A stretch of 36,427 nucleotides of DNA from Lachnospiraceae bacterium (GTDB lineage Bacteria; Bacillota; Clostridia; Lachnospirales; Lachnospiraceae). The DNA lies in assembly GCA_021205755.1 (NCBI GenBank), contig JAJPWX010000081.1, positions 19,956 to 56,382 of the forward strand, given 5' to 3'. This document shows, in pieces, positions 7,155 to 16,233 of this stretch. A program made the position numbers and the translations under genes. How positions within the stretch are numbered: position 1 is the first letter of the stretch; the number at the start of each line of letters is the position of its first letter. The notes beneath the pieces are model-generated. The model was not told the origin of the DNA. It ran no database searches and saw only the letters and a program-made list of their open reading frames with translations.

Positions 7155-8279
7155 TTACAGTGAGTACGCAAGTGTACCAGTAATCTCTGCAAAGTGGATC
7201 GCGCCAGCAAGCCTTGCTGTAAACTTGCAGTCAGTCAGTTCACGGGAGGCTTTCTGACTATCTGAAATATCAATCGCAGACGGGACTGATACCTTGTATC
7301 CAGGAATCTCGTTCCCGTCGTCATCGTATTCCGTTTCGCAGATACCGCCAGCTACCTGCCCTCTCTGCAATGAGGATTCCATTACATTCTGGATAAGCGT
7401 GATACCACCATCCGTGTACGGAACCTTTGGAAGCTTCAAGAACAATGATACAAGTTCAACCTGCATATCATTCTTCAGCCAGTCGCGGAAACGGATGATA
7501 TCGCACCATTCATCTCCAAGAACTTTTCCAAGCATGGTAACGTTCTTGCTTCCAACTGTGATAAAGTAGTTGATGCAGCCTTCTTTCAGCCGTGTCTGCT
7601 CAGAAGACGTAAGCTCCGCCGGATAAACGCTGCTCAACGTCTTGAAAGCAGCAGTCTCAGATCCGGACTCATTCGCCAGCCACGCAACTGTATAAGCCAC
7701 ATTAATATACTTATTAGCTTCCGGTACATCTTCGTCAGCCTGATCGGTGGACTCTCTTCCGTAGACTCCAAAAGTACGCAGGTAAATGTTGCTTACAGTT
7801 GACGCGTCCTCTCCATCATCACCAGCTTCAAAGAACTTAAGCTCCGTATAGGCCATCAGCTTATCCTGAGTTTCAATGTACTCCGCCATCTCTTCCAGCT
7901 CATCGTCTTCAATGCCAGCAGGGCAGACTACATACCATCCGGACGTAGATATTGCTCTCTGGAGTGTGTCAACAGCACTCTCGGCAACACCTTCAACTTC
8001 CTGGATGGGTGCAATATAAATTTTAGTCGGTGTTGGATCTTGCGAGAATGCAATTCTTGCAGCAACACCAACCGGGTCAGCATCGTCTCCTGTGGTAACC
8101 CACCCTGCTTCTGTGACTTCATCAATGCTGGAATATGACCCGCATTTAGCCGGCGCTGTCGCTGGCGCAGTTGCAGGAAGTGGTCCAACAATCAGGATGT
8201 AATCAAAGCTTGTGCTGTCCACAAGGGTAGTCGCAATGTCAATCGTGACTGTTGCGATCTGATCGTAATTATTTCCCAT
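7155..8279 (-). CDS. Tail sheath protein
   Basis: 374 residues with a strong GGAGGAAAC ribosome binding site. It starts with a beta-rich domain ([24 protein letters not shown]), has the central [21 protein letters not shown] motif common to sheath proteins, where slipping of subunits on named periodic units is described, and ends in a compact C-terminal domain ([30 protein letters not shown], split here as one domain). This is the DUF3383/contractile-sheath pattern. Together with the tube gene downstream it makes the phage contractile. The sheath shortens on host contact and drives the tube through the envelope. Confidence 0.85.
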   Translation of the reverse strand: MGNNYDQIATVTIDIATTLVDSTSFDYILIVGPLPATAPATAPAKCGSYSSIDEVTEAGWVTTGDDADPVGVAARIAFSQDPTPTKIYIAPIQEVEGVAESAVDTLQRAISTSGWYVVCPAGIEDDELEEMAEYIETQDKLMAYTELKFFEAGDDGEDASTVSNIYLRTFGVYGRESTDQADEDVPEANKYINVAYTVAWLANESGSETAAFKTLSSVYPAELTSSEQTRLKEGCINYFITVGSKNVTMLGKVLGDEWCDIIRFRDWLKNDMQVELVSLFLKLPKVPYTDGGITLIQNVMESSLQRGQVAGGICETEYDDDGNEIPGYKVSVPSAIDISDSQKASRELTDCKFTARLAGAIHFAEITGTLAYSL

Positions 8280-8314
8280 TGCTATGTTTCCTCCTTCTTT
8301 TGAATATAAAAAAA

Positions 8315-8845
8315 TCAGGTTTCTTCTGAAACTGTGGTTTCATCGAAGTAACCCATATCTCCTACGCCTGTTCCTGTGTCCTGAGTGAAATAAAACAGTA
8401 CTTCAAGTCTGGCGCGGTACTCATAGTTATTATCGTTCACTGCGCCAGTCAAGTCCTGCGCATCACTCTCTATCAGAAATGTCACATCATACCTGTCACT
8501 CACGTCCAATCCAGACGGGCTGTTCAGATAATTTGCAAACGCAAGCATTTCGTCCATCGCAGTGTTCTCATAAGCGACCGTATCACAGTCTTCATCTTCA
8601 ACCGGAGTCCCGTTTGTGAATAAATCCACAGTAAACGAGATCCGGGACAGATAATGTCCGATCTGGATGCCTTCGCTTATGATTTGGTTAGGCGTCAGCG
8701 GTCGGTGAACGTTACCTGGAAGAATTGTCACGAGTGGTATTTCAGGCTTAACAATTCTGCTCTGATTTGCGAAAATGACCGTATAGCCGTTAAAATAATC
8801 CGCAGTTATCTTACGGAATGTTTCTTTAGCTCCACTCGCCGTCAT
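8315..8845 (-). CDS. Neck/tail terminator protein
   Basis: 176 residues from [14 protein letters not shown] chose this ATG because GGAGG lies 8 nt upstream. An upstream ATG at 8875 would extend the product by ten residues inside the previous gene. The middle reads [26 protein letters not shown] followed by a beta-strand-rich half with [13 protein letters not shown]. The pattern and position between a head-completion gene and the sheath match phage neck terminator (gp12-like) proteins that cap the tail. It overlaps the preceding gene by 20 bp. Confidence 0.65.
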   Translation of the reverse strand: MTASGAKETFRKITADYFNGYTVIFANQSRIVKPEIPLVTILPGNVHRPLTPNQIISEGIQIGHYLSRISFTVDLFTNGTPVEDEDCDTVAYENTAMDEMLAFANYLNSPSGLDVSDRYDVTFLIESDAQDLTGAVNDNNYEYRARLEVLFYFTQDTGTGVGDMGYFDETTVSEET

Positions 8846-9245
8846 CTTCATCCCCTCCATCGTCAAGGTTTTCATCAGGCTCTTCGAGATCTACCGTTCC
8901 AGCTGCGTCCTTTGGCACAAGAGAAAATTTGTAATTCCAGTGGTTCAGTATCGTATGATCCCACTCAACAGCAGAAACACACTCATACCAATCTCCATGG
9001 TAATATAGCAAGTCTCCCTTCACCCCGGCATCCTGGTTCGCGGCTACCAGAATGTCCGTCCCATGTCCCTCCAAATGTCTTATCCTCCGTTCACCTTCCG
9101 GAAGAGCCTGTACGGAATCATCCGCCGGATGGACATTAAGGCTTACTGAAAAATCTGTGTGGGGTGTTGTAACATATCCTCGCACAACCCTTTGCTCACC
9201 AAACCTCCTGGCTTGGTAGGTCTTATTAAAAATCGAGATGTTCAT
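8826..9245 (-). CDS. Head-tail stopper/adaptor protein
   Basis: 139 residues. It starts MNISIFNKTYQARRFGEQRV and contains GDLLYYHGDWYECVSAVEWDHT. The HGxWYxC pattern recurs in small head-tail joining proteins of Firmicutes phages. The C-terminus is very acidic ([17 protein letters not shown]). It lies 4 bp after the previous gene and overlaps the next. It probably sits between the portal ring and the tail terminator. Exact role inferred from gene order. Confidence 0.6.
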   Translation of the reverse strand: MNISIFNKTYQARRFGEQRVVRGYVTTPHTDFSVSLNVHPADDSVQALPEGERRIRHLEGHGTDILVAANQDAGVKGDLLYYHGDWYECVSAVEWDHTILNHWNYKFSLVPKDAAGTVDLEEPDENLDDGGDEDDGEWS

Positions 9246-9249
9246 ATGC

Positions 9250-9708
9250 TCATTCGGACCTCTCTTTGATCTCGTAATTCACCGACTGTCTCATATGGCC
9301 TGTATCTATCAGCGGAGTTGCCGATCCCTTCTTCTTTATCGTTGAGGCAGCGTTTGGCTTGAATCCTCCCTCGAGGATTTCATCCTGGACAAGCCCTTTT
9401 AGATAAACTCCTAAAGGCTGCAGTGCTTCCCCTGCCGTTCCGCCATTAGCCAAGGCTGTATTCACCTGGTCGCAGGCTTTCTGAAGCTCGCCTTGATGGT
9501 TCTCAAAACTCTGCTTCATGAAAGGTCTGGCAGGGATATTAGATGTTCCCAGTTCATTGTAGGCTGCAATCTCTGCCAGGGAGGCCTCCCCGTCAGCAGT
9601 CATTACACCCTCCTGGAAACCAACCCTAACTTCCAGTTTCGCAAGCTTCTCAAGTTCTTCGAAGTATTTTTTTCCTTCCGCTGTCAGGTCGCTCCAACCA
9701 AGGCTCAT
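9250..9708 (-). CDS. HK97 gp10-like neck protein
   Basis: 152 residues. The motif NELGTSNIPARPFM near residue 60 and LIDTGHMRQSVNYEI near the C-terminus are hallmarks of HK97 gp10-like/tail-completion proteins. It starts behind GGAGGGAG, and its reading frame abuts both neighbours, so it is part of the head-neck cluster. It is expected at the head-tail interface. Confidence 0.75.
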   Translation of the reverse strand: MSLGWSDLTAEGKKYFEELEKLAKLEVRVGFQEGVMTADGEASLAEIAAYNELGTSNIPARPFMKQSFENHQGELQKACDQVNTALANGGTAGEALQPLGVYLKGLVQDEILEGGFKPNAASTIKKKGSATPLIDTGHMRQSVNYEIKERSE

Positions 9709-9710
9709 AA

Positions 9711-10100
9711 TCAGTAACTCCCTCCGTTTGCATGGATAGGAATAATGACAGACCGCCTAAGCTGGAGAAATTGGAGACCATAAACCGTCAGGGCAAGTTC
9801 TGCATCCGTAGCAAGATTACTGCTCTGCGATGCCCCGAAGCTTATGCTGCTACCGCCCTCGGATACGCTTCCGACTGCAAAACCGACCCCGATCGTACCC
9901 AGATCTCCCAATGGGCTTTCACCATTCCCGGCCATTTTTAATTTGTGGCACACAAGGTATGCAAGCGCCTGTTTGTACATATTTCCAAACTGCTTCTTGC
10001 TGACCATCGGTGCGATTGTCTCAATCCATTTCTCCAGTTCAGAATCTTCCATATCGTCAAATTCCGGAGCAAACATTCGGATCAGTTCTAAAACAGTCAT
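9711..10100 (-). CDS. Head-tail connector (DUF4054-like)
   Basis: 129 residues. The helical N-terminus [27 protein letters not shown] is followed by a [14 protein letters not shown] helix, a Gly/Ser-rich insert ([19 protein letters not shown]) and a closing helix [17 protein letters not shown]. This matches the DUF4054/gp6-type adaptor that binds the portal. ATG behind GGAGAACG. It stands directly before the gp10-like gene. Confidence 0.7.
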   Translation of the reverse strand: MTVLELIRMFAPEFDDMEDSELEKWIETIAPMVSKKQFGNMYKQALAYLVCHKLKMAGNGESPLGDLGTIGVGFAVGSVSEGGSSISFGASQSSNLATDAELALTVYGLQFLQLRRSVIIPIHANGGSY

Positions 10101-10112
10101 ACCGCGTTCTCC

Positions 10113-10376
10113 TTATTTCTCAGTTTTTGCAGCTTCAGGCGCTTTCTTTACAGCAGCTTTCTTCTCAGCAGCCGGAGCCGCTGCTACAGCTTCTTCTTTG
10201 GCTTCCTTAGCTTCAGCCTCTTTCACTTCTGAAATCTCAAGATTCCCGTGTTTTGCAAGAATCTTAATAGCCGGAGTGCTGGCAACCTTTTCAGATACCG
10301 TAACTTCTTCTTTCGGCATAAGAGCCTTCTTCCCGATATGAATAACTTTCTTTCCTGTGTTCTTAACTTTGAGCAT
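10113..10376 (-). CDS. Small structural protein with Ala/Lys/Glu-rich tail
   Basis: 87 residues from MLKVKNTGKKVIHIG. I chose this ATG because CGGAGGAAAATAAA lies just upstream. A longer in-frame start at 10415 has no such site. Residues 1-50 are a small beta domain (GKKALMPKEEVTVSEKVASTPAIK split as strand and loop). The remainder is low-complexity Ala/Lys/Glu. It follows the capsid gene and hairpin at 10438-10466. It could be a head fibre, a decoration protein or a connector cofactor. I do not recognise a named family. Confidence 0.6.
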   Translation of the reverse strand: MLKVKNTGKKVIHIGKKALMPKEEVTVSEKVASTPAIKILAKHGNLEISEVKEAEAKEAKEEAVAAAPAAEKKAAVKKAPEAAKTEK

Positions 10377-10437
10377 TTTATTTTCCTCCGTTTTAGATTT
10401 AGTGCCATTGTTCAAGGATTGATTGTTTTAGATTTGT

Positions 10438-10466
10438 GCAAAGGTTGTCTGATTGGCAACCTTTGC
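10438..10466 (-). terminator. Attenuator-like hairpin after capsid gene
   Basis: A perfect 10-bp stem GCAAAGGTTG/CAACCTTTGC with a 9-nt loop starts 12 bp after the capsid stop. No clear U-run follows on the minus strand. It is more likely an mRNA stabiliser or weak terminator favouring capsid message. Confidence 0.6.
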
Positions 10467-10478
10467 GCATGAATAAAC

Positions 10479-11522
10479 TTAGGATACACCTACTGCGATC
10501 AATGCGGACATCGGGTAATACATCATTACACCTGCCACACGGGACTCGCACGGAACAACTGTTTCAAGGTTTCTCACCTGAATCGGGTACTGCTTGTAAT
10601 ACATCGGGATCTCCAGGGACATCTTTTCAACATCGTTCGTGAAAAGGAATGCCACGCCTACGCCAGTCCCATCTTCTGCCGCATATGGGTTGGTCTCCAC
10701 GCTGTCAGCGTCCAGCTCAGCAGTAGAGATTACATTCTTGATGTACGGAGAATGCTCCAGAATGAATGAAAGCACCGTTGTGCTGGTATCCTCAATTCTT
10801 CTCGTACTGATATCCATATAAACATCAGCTGGAACGCAGAGGGTATCCGGGCGCTCTACATTCTTGGTTGTCTTAGCAACCTGAGCAGCCATACCGTTCA
10901 CGTCTGCAAGGATTTCATCTGCTGTTTTTTCCTTCCAAAGAGTGTTGCCAGACGTAGCACCCTCACCGATTGTGTAGATCGGGATATCCTGACCATCAGA
11001 CAGAACGCCCATAAGGCCTGTCTCTTCATCACCTCTCCAGGCGATTGTATTAGTCTTGCGGTCATTCTGCTTACGTGCAGAGGTAGCCTTTCTGGAATCC
11101 AGGGACTTACCCGCAAGGCGGGATGCTCTCATCTCCTGTGCGGAATATCCATAGCTGACACCGATGGATTTAATCTCTGCATGGCTCGGCTTGCCGATCA
11201 CATCAGCTCTCGGCAGGTCATTTGAATAGTTGTCAATGATCTGAGCTACGCCAGTATCATCATAGGTATAATACGTAATGTACTCAGCTCCCTCATCTGC
11301 CTCAGAAGTCTGCGGAAACAGATTCAGAGCGGTAAGCTCCGGATACTGCACGTCATAAGATTTACTCTTGACGTAATCAAGTTCTCTTGCGAAGAACACT
11401 GATGTCTGCTCTTCACTATCAAACCGAGTCCCTTCTGTCATAATAGCAGCGGGGATAGAAGATGCTGCGAGAGTTCTCGCCTCCGCAGCATTATAATGGG
11501 TGTGTTTTCTTTTTCCTCTCAT
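10479..11522 (-). CDS. Major capsid protein (DUF2184-like)
   Basis: 347 residues from MRGKRKHTHYNAAEARTLA. I chose this ATG for its AGGAGG upstream. A longer frame to 11597 lacks one and overlaps the previous gene. The body contains IGVSYGYSAQEMRASRLAG, NTIAWRGDEETGLMGVLSD and the C-terminal YKQYPIQVRNLETVVPCESR, which together match the DUF2184 family of HK97-fold capsid proteins. It stands after a decoration protein and prohead protease, the usual order in this family. It forms the icosahedral shell. Confidence 0.85.
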   Translation of the reverse strand: MRGKRKHTHYNAAEARTLAASSIPAAIMTEGTRFDSEEQTSVFFARELDYVKSKSYDVQYPELTALNLFPQTSEADEGAEYITYYTYDDTGVAQIIDNYSNDLPRADVIGKPSHAEIKSIGVSYGYSAQEMRASRLAGKSLDSRKATSARKQNDRKTNTIAWRGDEETGLMGVLSDGQDIPIYTIGEGATSGNTLWKEKTADEILADVNGMAAQVAKTTKNVERPDTLCVPADVYMDISTRRIEDTSTTVLSFILEHSPYIKNVISTAELDADSVETNPYAAEDGTGVGVAFLFTNDVEKMSLEIPMYYKQYPIQVRNLETVVPCESRVAGVMMYYPMSALIAVGVS

Positions 11523-11541
11523 TTGAATGATCCTCCTTCCA

Positions 11542-12036
11542 TTATTCCTGTGCCTGGTTGAAAAGTTCAACTGCCGCAATCTGGCTGGAACTATCAACTG
11601 GTCCGATGAACCGGCCTTTAATTGCTATACCGCTTCCAGAATCATTGGTAAAGCAGCCGGCATCATCGCCAGAAACTACCAGATACAGTGCATCACCGTA
11701 TGCCGGTTCTACATCTGTTGCAACTCTCGCGTAAATGCGGCCATAACGCATAACACCCATCGCCTTCGCGTTTCGGATATGGGTAGCACCCTCCATGTCA
11801 TATTCTGTAGTGCGGTTATTGGTGGTAATGCCTTCAAACACTGCCGCTGTTGAGTCTGCTGTCGGAAGGATGACATTTGTTCCAGGTGTGTCCCCCTGTA
11901 CAACGCCAACTCCAAACATCATAACCCCTGTCTCCTCTCCATTCAGGAAGGTGTCAATGGCGTACGGGGTAAGGTCTACAATCCCACCGGCTGACCCGAT
12001 AGGGCTGGAATACTTATAAGTTGTCTGTGCACTCAT
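11542..12036 (-). CDS. Capsid decoration (cement) protein
   Basis: 164 residues. The patterns IGSAGGIVDLTPYAIDTFLN, MMFGVGVVQGDTPGTNVILPT and YGDALYLVVSGDDAGCFT resemble phage structural cement proteins that bind the outside of the capsid at threefold sites. ATG behind GGAGGAAAAAGA. It lies between protease/scaffold and capsid genes, as typical. No signal peptide or enzyme motif is present. Confidence 0.75.
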   Translation of the reverse strand: MSAQTTYKYSSPIGSAGGIVDLTPYAIDTFLNGEETGVMMFGVGVVQGDTPGTNVILPTADSTAAVFEGITTNNRTTEYDMEGATHIRNAKAMGVMRYGRIYARVATDVEPAYGDALYLVVSGDDAGCFTNDSGSGIAIKGRFIGPVDSSSQIAAVELFNQAQE

Positions 12037-12050
12037 CTTCTTTTTCCTCC

Positions 12051-13658
12051 TTATTTCGTGGTTTTCTGCATCCGCTTAATCATCTTCTCACGAGCTGCAT
12101 CAGTCGTGCTGGAGTTGGTCCGGCGGGCAGATCTGCTATCCTTGTTGAACATCTGGCGGCGCTGATACATCGTATCCTTGCGGCTGCGTTTTGAAATCTC
12201 CTTGCAGGAGAGATCAAACAATGCATTGATATATGCAGTACTCTTGCCATCCAGACGAATTCCCGGCTTAACGGCACGGATGATTGTCTTCTTAGCCTTC
12301 ATCGGCTTAATATTCTCAAGACCGTCCATGTTCAACAGGGATGCTGTCTTTGCAATCTGAACACGTTCACGAACGATCCGGTCAATACTGTCAGCATTCA
12401 GCTTTGCAGCTGTAGAAAGATCGGTTGGGTCGCTGGACGGGATGTCATCGTCATCATCGTCGGCGTTGAGGTCTTCTTCCTCCTCATCGTCATCCATGTT
12501 TTCCTCATCCTCGTCATCATCGGTGTTCTCTTCTTCTTCGTCGTCATCGTCGGCATTGAGGTCGTCATCGCCACAGTCTTCAGAGACTACAGGTGTTTCC
12601 TCATCATCGTCATCCTCTGCGACGGCAACAGCCGGCTCTTCCTCGCCCTCATCATCAAATGCAATCTGGGCAAGCAGGGTGTCAATGATATCAAACAGGA
12701 TATCAATATCCTCGTCCTGGTTCGCAATCACACCATTCGCTTCCTTGAGGTTTGTCGGGTCTCCTTCCTCGTCGCGGCGGTCTCTACGGTCCTTCACGAG
12801 CTGAACCTGCTCCTCAACGGACTGATCACTACCAGCAACACCAGCGGTCTGATCATCATCGTCTTCTTTCTTCGGCTGGGCAATGCCATCCGGTGCGGCC
12901 TTTGCAGGTACAGCCGGCACTGCTGTTTCCTCCTCCTCATCTGCTTTCGCGGCCATACGGCTTGCGCGGCGGGCTTTATATTCCTCGACTGCCTTCTTCA
13001 GCTCGTCCGGAGTCAAAATGTCATCCGCGCGTGTTGTTCTTTTTCTGATTTTTTTCTGCTTCATCAGTCTTCCTCCTCTTAATACTGTGTCACGGCTATC
13101 AATATTTAACCGTGCCTGTTCTCCTGCCCTGGCTTCTTTGACCAACGCAAGGTGGTTAATCCGGATGTTTCTCTGGATGGCATCGTAGGGTTCTCCTTCC
13201 CACACACCAGGTACTTCCTCCAGATCCAGATTGTAGCCAAGTGATAATTCCCTGTAGCCGCAGTCTTTCATGGAATCCGTATCGTGTATGACGATCTCTG
13301 CCCTTACGTCGTTACCGCTCCTGTACCCTTCGCTTAAAATTGTGCCAATCTCCTCCTCGGCGACATTGTCCTTCGTGATCAAGCCTGCATCATGAGTCAC
13401 GATTATGGGCTGCCCTCGGTAGGATTTCAGACTCTCAGGGTCAAAAACATCCTCTGGAAGCCGGAGCTCCCGCCTGACGGAACCGTCAGCATTTGTATAC
13501 TCGAAGATACCTGTGCTGGTCAGCACTGGCCTGTCCCGCAGGTAGCCTTCGGGGGTGAAATACGTCTGGTTCAGCGGCTGACTGTCCAGGCGGATTACAC
13601 TTCTTAGTTTAGGCGGCGTTCCACCGCATTTCTTTCCTGTCTTCGGAGATTTATTCAT
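12051..13658 (-). CDS. Prohead protease (DUF2213) fused to acidic scaffold
   Basis: 535 residues from MNKSPKTGKKCGG, chosen for GGAGG 9 nt upstream. Residues 1-190 are a DUF2213-type prohead serine protease: YLRDRPVLTSTGIFEY, THDAGLI (His), YRELSLGYNL (Ser) and INHLALVKEARAG. Residues 200-430 are highly charged, with long Asp/Glu runs, as in scaffold proteins that fill the prohead and are then digested. The C-terminal 100 are basic and helical (SCKEISKRSRKDTMYQRR). Protease-scaffold fusion is common in phages. This enzyme is the best candidate to cleave the Gly-rich tags of the portal polyprotein. It overlaps the gene upstream by 8 bp. Confidence 0.8.
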   Translation of the reverse strand: MNKSPKTGKKCGGTPPKLRSVIRLDSQPLNQTYFTPEGYLRDRPVLTSTGIFEYTNADGSVRRELRLPEDVFDPESLKSYRGQPIIVTHDAGLITKDNVAEEEIGTILSEGYRSGNDVRAEIVIHDTDSMKDCGYRELSLGYNLDLEEVPGVWEGEPYDAIQRNIRINHLALVKEARAGEQARLNIDSRDTVLRGGRLMKQKKIRKRTTRADDILTPDELKKAVEEYKARRASRMAAKADEEEETAVPAVPAKAAPDGIAQPKKEDDDDQTAGVAGSDQSVEEQVQLVKDRRDRRDEEGDPTNLKEANGVIANQDEDIDILFDIIDTLLAQIAFDDEGEEEPAVAVAEDDDDEETPVVSEDCGDDDLNADDDDEEEENTDDDEDEENMDDDEEEEDLNADDDDDDIPSSDPTDLSTAAKLNADSIDRIVRERVQIAKTASLLNMDGLENIKPMKAKKTIIRAVKPGIRLDGKSTAYINALFDLSCKEISKRSRKDTMYQRRQMFNKDSRSARRTNSSTTDAAREKMIKRMQKTTK

Positions 13659-13923
13659 CGTCTTCTTCCTCCCCAAGAACAGAATTTAATTCGCCCTCAG
13701 CGAATGCACCGTCATCAGCCCTCTCTTCACTCACTGCTAATTTGGTAAGTTCCAGAGCAAGGATCTGCACATGCTTTATTTCATCAAGGAGCATGTCTTC
13801 ATAGGTTGCCGCCAGATCCGGATTCGTTGCCTTTATGGTTTCCGAACCGGATGCAAGGCTCCCAAGCTTCCCGCATACCATGCTGAGCTGAGAACTGATA
13901 TCATTAATTGATCTCGTATCCAT
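13651..13923 (-). CDS. Small helical phage protein, possible ferritin-like fold
   Basis: 90 residues from MDTRSINDISSQLSMVC. I chose this ATG for the AGGTGA upstream, and a longer frame would begin within the preceding peptide. It is nearly all helix, with a MLLDEIKHVQILALEL segment whose E..H spacing resembles one half of a ferritin-like site, and an acidic tail (VLGEEEDDE). It precedes the protease gene. No function known to me. Confidence 0.6.
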   Translation of the reverse strand: MDTRSINDISSQLSMVCGKLGSLASGSETIKATNPDLAATYEDMLLDEIKHVQILALELTKLAVSEERADDGAFAEGELNSVLGEEEDDE

Positions 13924-13928
13924 GTCAT

Positions 13929-14012
13929 TCACCTGACCTTTCTCTTTGAAATAGATGTATTGCACGGCGGGCCAGTGTTCCCTACCGGAGATCCGCGTTT
14001 CCTGTTATCCAT
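13929..14012 (-). CDS. Possible 27-residue peptide, translationally coupled
   Basis: ATG with GGAGGG 9 nt upstream encodes MDNRKRGSPVGNTG and ends SISKRKVR. Its stop lies 5 bp before the start of the next gene, and the stop overlaps that gene's ribosome binding site. This suggests coupling or a leader peptide. The short length leaves room for chance. The rest of the gap 14013-14202 has no gene. It holds a TATAAT near 14161-14166 (minus strand) without a good -35 box. Confidence 0.35.
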   Translation of the reverse strand: MDNRKRGSPVGNTGPPCNTSISKRKVR

Positions 14013-14202
14013 ATACTATGTCCCTCCATACGTTGTCTGAGAATTGCTGGTTGCCTTATTTAGGCTGTTTAACCTGTTGTGTGAATATTTTGTGTGTCTA
14101 TAATTATTGCCTTGAGTTCTGGACCTTTTGGCGGATTTGCGGTAAATAGAAAAAACGGTATTATATGCATATCTTTGCGTAAATACTCTCATTTAAAATA
14201 CT

Positions 14203-15048
14203 TTAATATACCATACTAACACTGATATTTCTTTGGTCTTCGCTCCACACATCCTCATCCAAATCTTCGTCATATAATGTTTCATGCCCAATCTCTACAA
14301 CGGCGTACTTAGTAGACGATTTCCACTTTTCTTCATAGTTTTTCGGATTATAAACGTACACTTCATAATAATTACCTTTTTTCTTAGAATCCTCATCATT
14401 TATATCAGTACAATATCCAGCTTTTCTTAATGAATTGCTGAGCGTTTTTGCTGTATCAAGGTTACTTATATTCTTATCGTATGAGCAAGACATTCCAGAA
14501 TCATCTGGACTGTAGCCGCCTTCCCAGAATTCTATTCCGTCCATTGACTTTAAAGCAGAATCTACCGCTTTAGCGCAATTATTCCAATTAAGAGTTTTTG
14601 CAGCTGTTGGCTGTTCGGCATCTGCGATATCTGTTGTTTTACTTACTTTTACAGAAGATTTTGTATAACCAATACCACGTTTTTGGGGAGCGGAACTGCT
14701 CTTTTTAGCTGCTTTCTGTGAAGCGGAATTGCCATTTTCGGATTCTTTTTGTGAAGCAGAACTGCCCTTTTCAGCTGCCTTCTGCTTAGCTGTAGATGTA
14801 TAACCAGACTGGGATGACCCTTGTCTGTTAGCTACTCCGCCTCCTTTTGTGCTTCCGCCTCGCTTCCCTTCCCTGCCTTTATGACCCCAGTTCCCACTTC
14901 CTGGCCCACCGTCCTCTGCTATTGCCCCCCCTGATGAGGCCGCAATTATTTGTGCGAGTCTCAGCTTTTCCTCTCGATCTTCAGTCTGAATGGCTCTAGC
15001 CGCCAATCTTTTCACCTTGTTCTTCCGATATTTTTCTGTTGCATCCAT
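14203..15048 (-). CDS. Tagged accessory protein, unknown C-terminal domain
   Basis: 281 residues. Residues 1-45 (MDATEKYRKNKVKRLAARA... then EEKLRLAQIIAAS) closely parallel the start of the ART at 16279-17538. The Gly-rich tag spans 46-66, followed by GGGVANRQ and SGYTS. Residues 90-125 are Ser/Lys-rich with repeated SASQK/SAPQK. The C-terminal 150 form an unrecognised domain (KTLNWNNCAKAVDSALK, FWEGGYSPDDSGMSC, YYEVYVYNPKNYEEKW). I see no R-STS-ExE triad, so it is not obviously an ART. The shared head and tag suggest it is delivered or assembled like the ART. It follows the hydrolase unit and its terminator. It could be an effector, a partner or an immunity protein. Confidence 0.75.
   Translation of the reverse strand: MDATEKYRKNKVKRLAARAIQTEDREEKLRLAQIIAASSGGAIAEDGGPGSGNWGHKGREGKRGGSTKGGGVANRQGSSQSGYTSTAKQKAAEKGSSASQKESENGNSASQKAAKKSSSAPQKRGIGYTKSSVKVSKTTDIADAEQPTAAKTLNWNNCAKAVDSALKSMDGIEFWEGGYSPDDSGMSCSYDKNISNLDTAKTLSNSLRKAGYCTDINDEDSKKKGNYYEVYVYNPKNYEEKWKSSTKYAVVEIGHETLYDEDLDEDVWSEDQRNISVSMVY
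14851..14913 (-). other. Gly-rich tag, copy 4
   Basis: Residues 46-66 of the 281-residue protein: DGGPGSGNWGHKG and GGS, followed by GGGVANRQ and SGYTS. See the other copies at 17332, 22569 and 23604. Conserved positions are GGPGSGN, GH, G and GGS. Confidence 0.85.
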
Positions 15049-15071
15049 AATTTACTCCTTCCTCTTCATGC

Positions 15072-15099
15072 AAAAAGCGGGTAGCACACGCTCCCGCTT
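15072..15099 (-). terminator. Intrinsic terminator after ADP-ribosylglycohydrolase
   Basis: Minus-strand stem AAGCGGG/CCCGCTT with an 11-nt loop and a five-T tail, located 27 bp after the hydrolase stop. With the promoter at 16234-16262 it defines a separate two-gene transcript. Confidence 0.75.
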
Positions 15100-15125
15100 C
15101 AAAAAATTCTATATTCAGTTACACT

Positions 15126-15941
15126 TCAATTGAACTTCATAGAGACCACATAGACTGCAAAGCAATCTAATATTTCTGACAGTCTATCATCCAGAAAGCT
15201 TCTCGCTTTCTCCTCTATCCACCCAGGCACTCCGTAATATGCGCCGGCAATAGATCCCGCTATTGCTGCCAGTGTGTCGCTGTCACCGCCGAGTGATATT
15301 GCCGTCCGGATTGTATCTTCAAAATCATCAGCTTCCTTGAAACATTCTATAGCCTGCGGCACTGTTTCCATGCAGGTTTCATTGAACCTGTAAGTTGGTC
15401 TAATCTCATCTATCGTGAAATCCAGGCTGTAGTATTCTTCGAGCTTCCGGATGATCTCTTTTTTATCGTAGCCGTTCATTGCCATCCATGCGCCGACCGC
15501 AGTTGCTTCCGCACCTTTAATGCCCTCTGGATGATTGTGGGTGACAGCAGTTACCTTTTCGGACAGTATCTTCACTTCTTCAAGGCTGTTTGCCACACTT
15601 GCTACAGCGCTTACGCGCATCGCAGCTCCGTTACCGAGGCTGTTGTAAGGTTTCGGATTATTACTGTACATCCATCCATAAAACCTACCACCATAACCGC
15701 ATTCGTGATATGGTCTGCCTACTTCCTGCATAGATGAAACTGCCAATTCTGAAAGGTTCTCATAATTTCCATCACTCAGGATCAACGCTTTTGCTATCGC
15801 AAGTGTCATGATGCTGTCATCTGTTGGGAAACATCCTTCAGAGAACAGTGGAAACTCCTTAGAGCGGTGATTGTCAAATTCATACACAGAACCGACAATG
15901 TCCCCTACAATGGCTCCGATCACATTGTTCACATTTTTCAT
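15126..15941 (-). CDS. ADP-ribosylglycohydrolase (ARH/DraG family)
   Basis: 271 residues. It carries the ARH family pattern: GAIVGDIVGSVYEF at the start, PTDDSIMTLA (residues 39-49, the Thr-Asp-Asp that binds metal), GNGAAMRV (103-110), THNHPEG (134-140) and GGDSDTLAAIAG (218-229, the second metal-binding Asp pair). These enzymes use two magnesium ions to remove ADP-ribose from Arg or other acceptors, or to cleave ADP-ribose conjugates. All key motifs are intact. It is located between two tagged genes, one an ART, and shares a promoter with the 74-residue gene upstream. It probably reverses modification made by the phage's own ARTs, or by a host ART-based defence. Confidence 0.92.
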   Translation of the reverse strand: MKNVNNVIGAIVGDIVGSVYEFDNHRSKEFPLFSEGCFPTDDSIMTLAIAKALILSDGNYENLSELAVSSMQEVGRPYHECGYGGRFYGWMYSNNPKPYNSLGNGAAMRVSAVASVANSLEEVKILSEKVTAVTHNHPEGIKGAEATAVGAWMAMNGYDKKEIIRKLEEYYSLDFTIDEIRPTYRFNETCMETVPQAIECFKEADDFEDTIRTAISLGGDSDTLAAIAGSIAGAYYGVPGWIEEKARSFLDDRLSEILDCFAVYVVSMKFN

Positions 15942-15968
15942 GCCATCACGCCCTTCCTCTTTTTTTGC

Positions 15969-16193
15969 TCAATCGTCATCCTTGTCATCAATATAGTACG
16001 GGCAATCATCATTCTGCCAAAGGATACCATGCGGCTTGATCTCGTATACTTCGCAAACGCTCAGTGTCGCTCCTTTTATCTTTCCATCCAGCCTATCTTT
16101 TGCCCGTAATAAGCAGTCTTTGCAGTTGATCTTATCAATATCAGGCTGTCTTAACGCCCCGATCGCCTCATCAGTGAATCTTGGGTTCTTCAT
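15969..16193 (-). CDS. Small Cys-containing protein, unknown
   Basis: 74 residues, MKNPRFTDEAIGALRQPDID, then NCKDCLLR and CEVYEIKPHGILWQNDDCPYY. The C..C and later Cys residues could hold a metal. It resembles short proteins of unknown role in Firmicutes phages. It is the first gene of the promoter-terminator unit that includes the hydrolase, 27 bp upstream of it. It could be a regulator or a hydrolase cofactor. No enzyme motif is seen. Confidence 0.65.
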   Translation of the reverse strand: MKNPRFTDEAIGALRQPDIDKINCKDCLLRAKDRLDGKIKGATLSVCEVYEIKPHGILWQNDDCPYYIDDKDDD

Positions 16194-16233
16194 AATACCA
16201 CCCCCTCATGTGATAACGTTACTCTTTGACTAT

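Noticed and set aside
12442-12804. Plus-strand Ser-rich frame
   Set aside because: It is the antisense of Asp/Glu codons in the scaffold protein.
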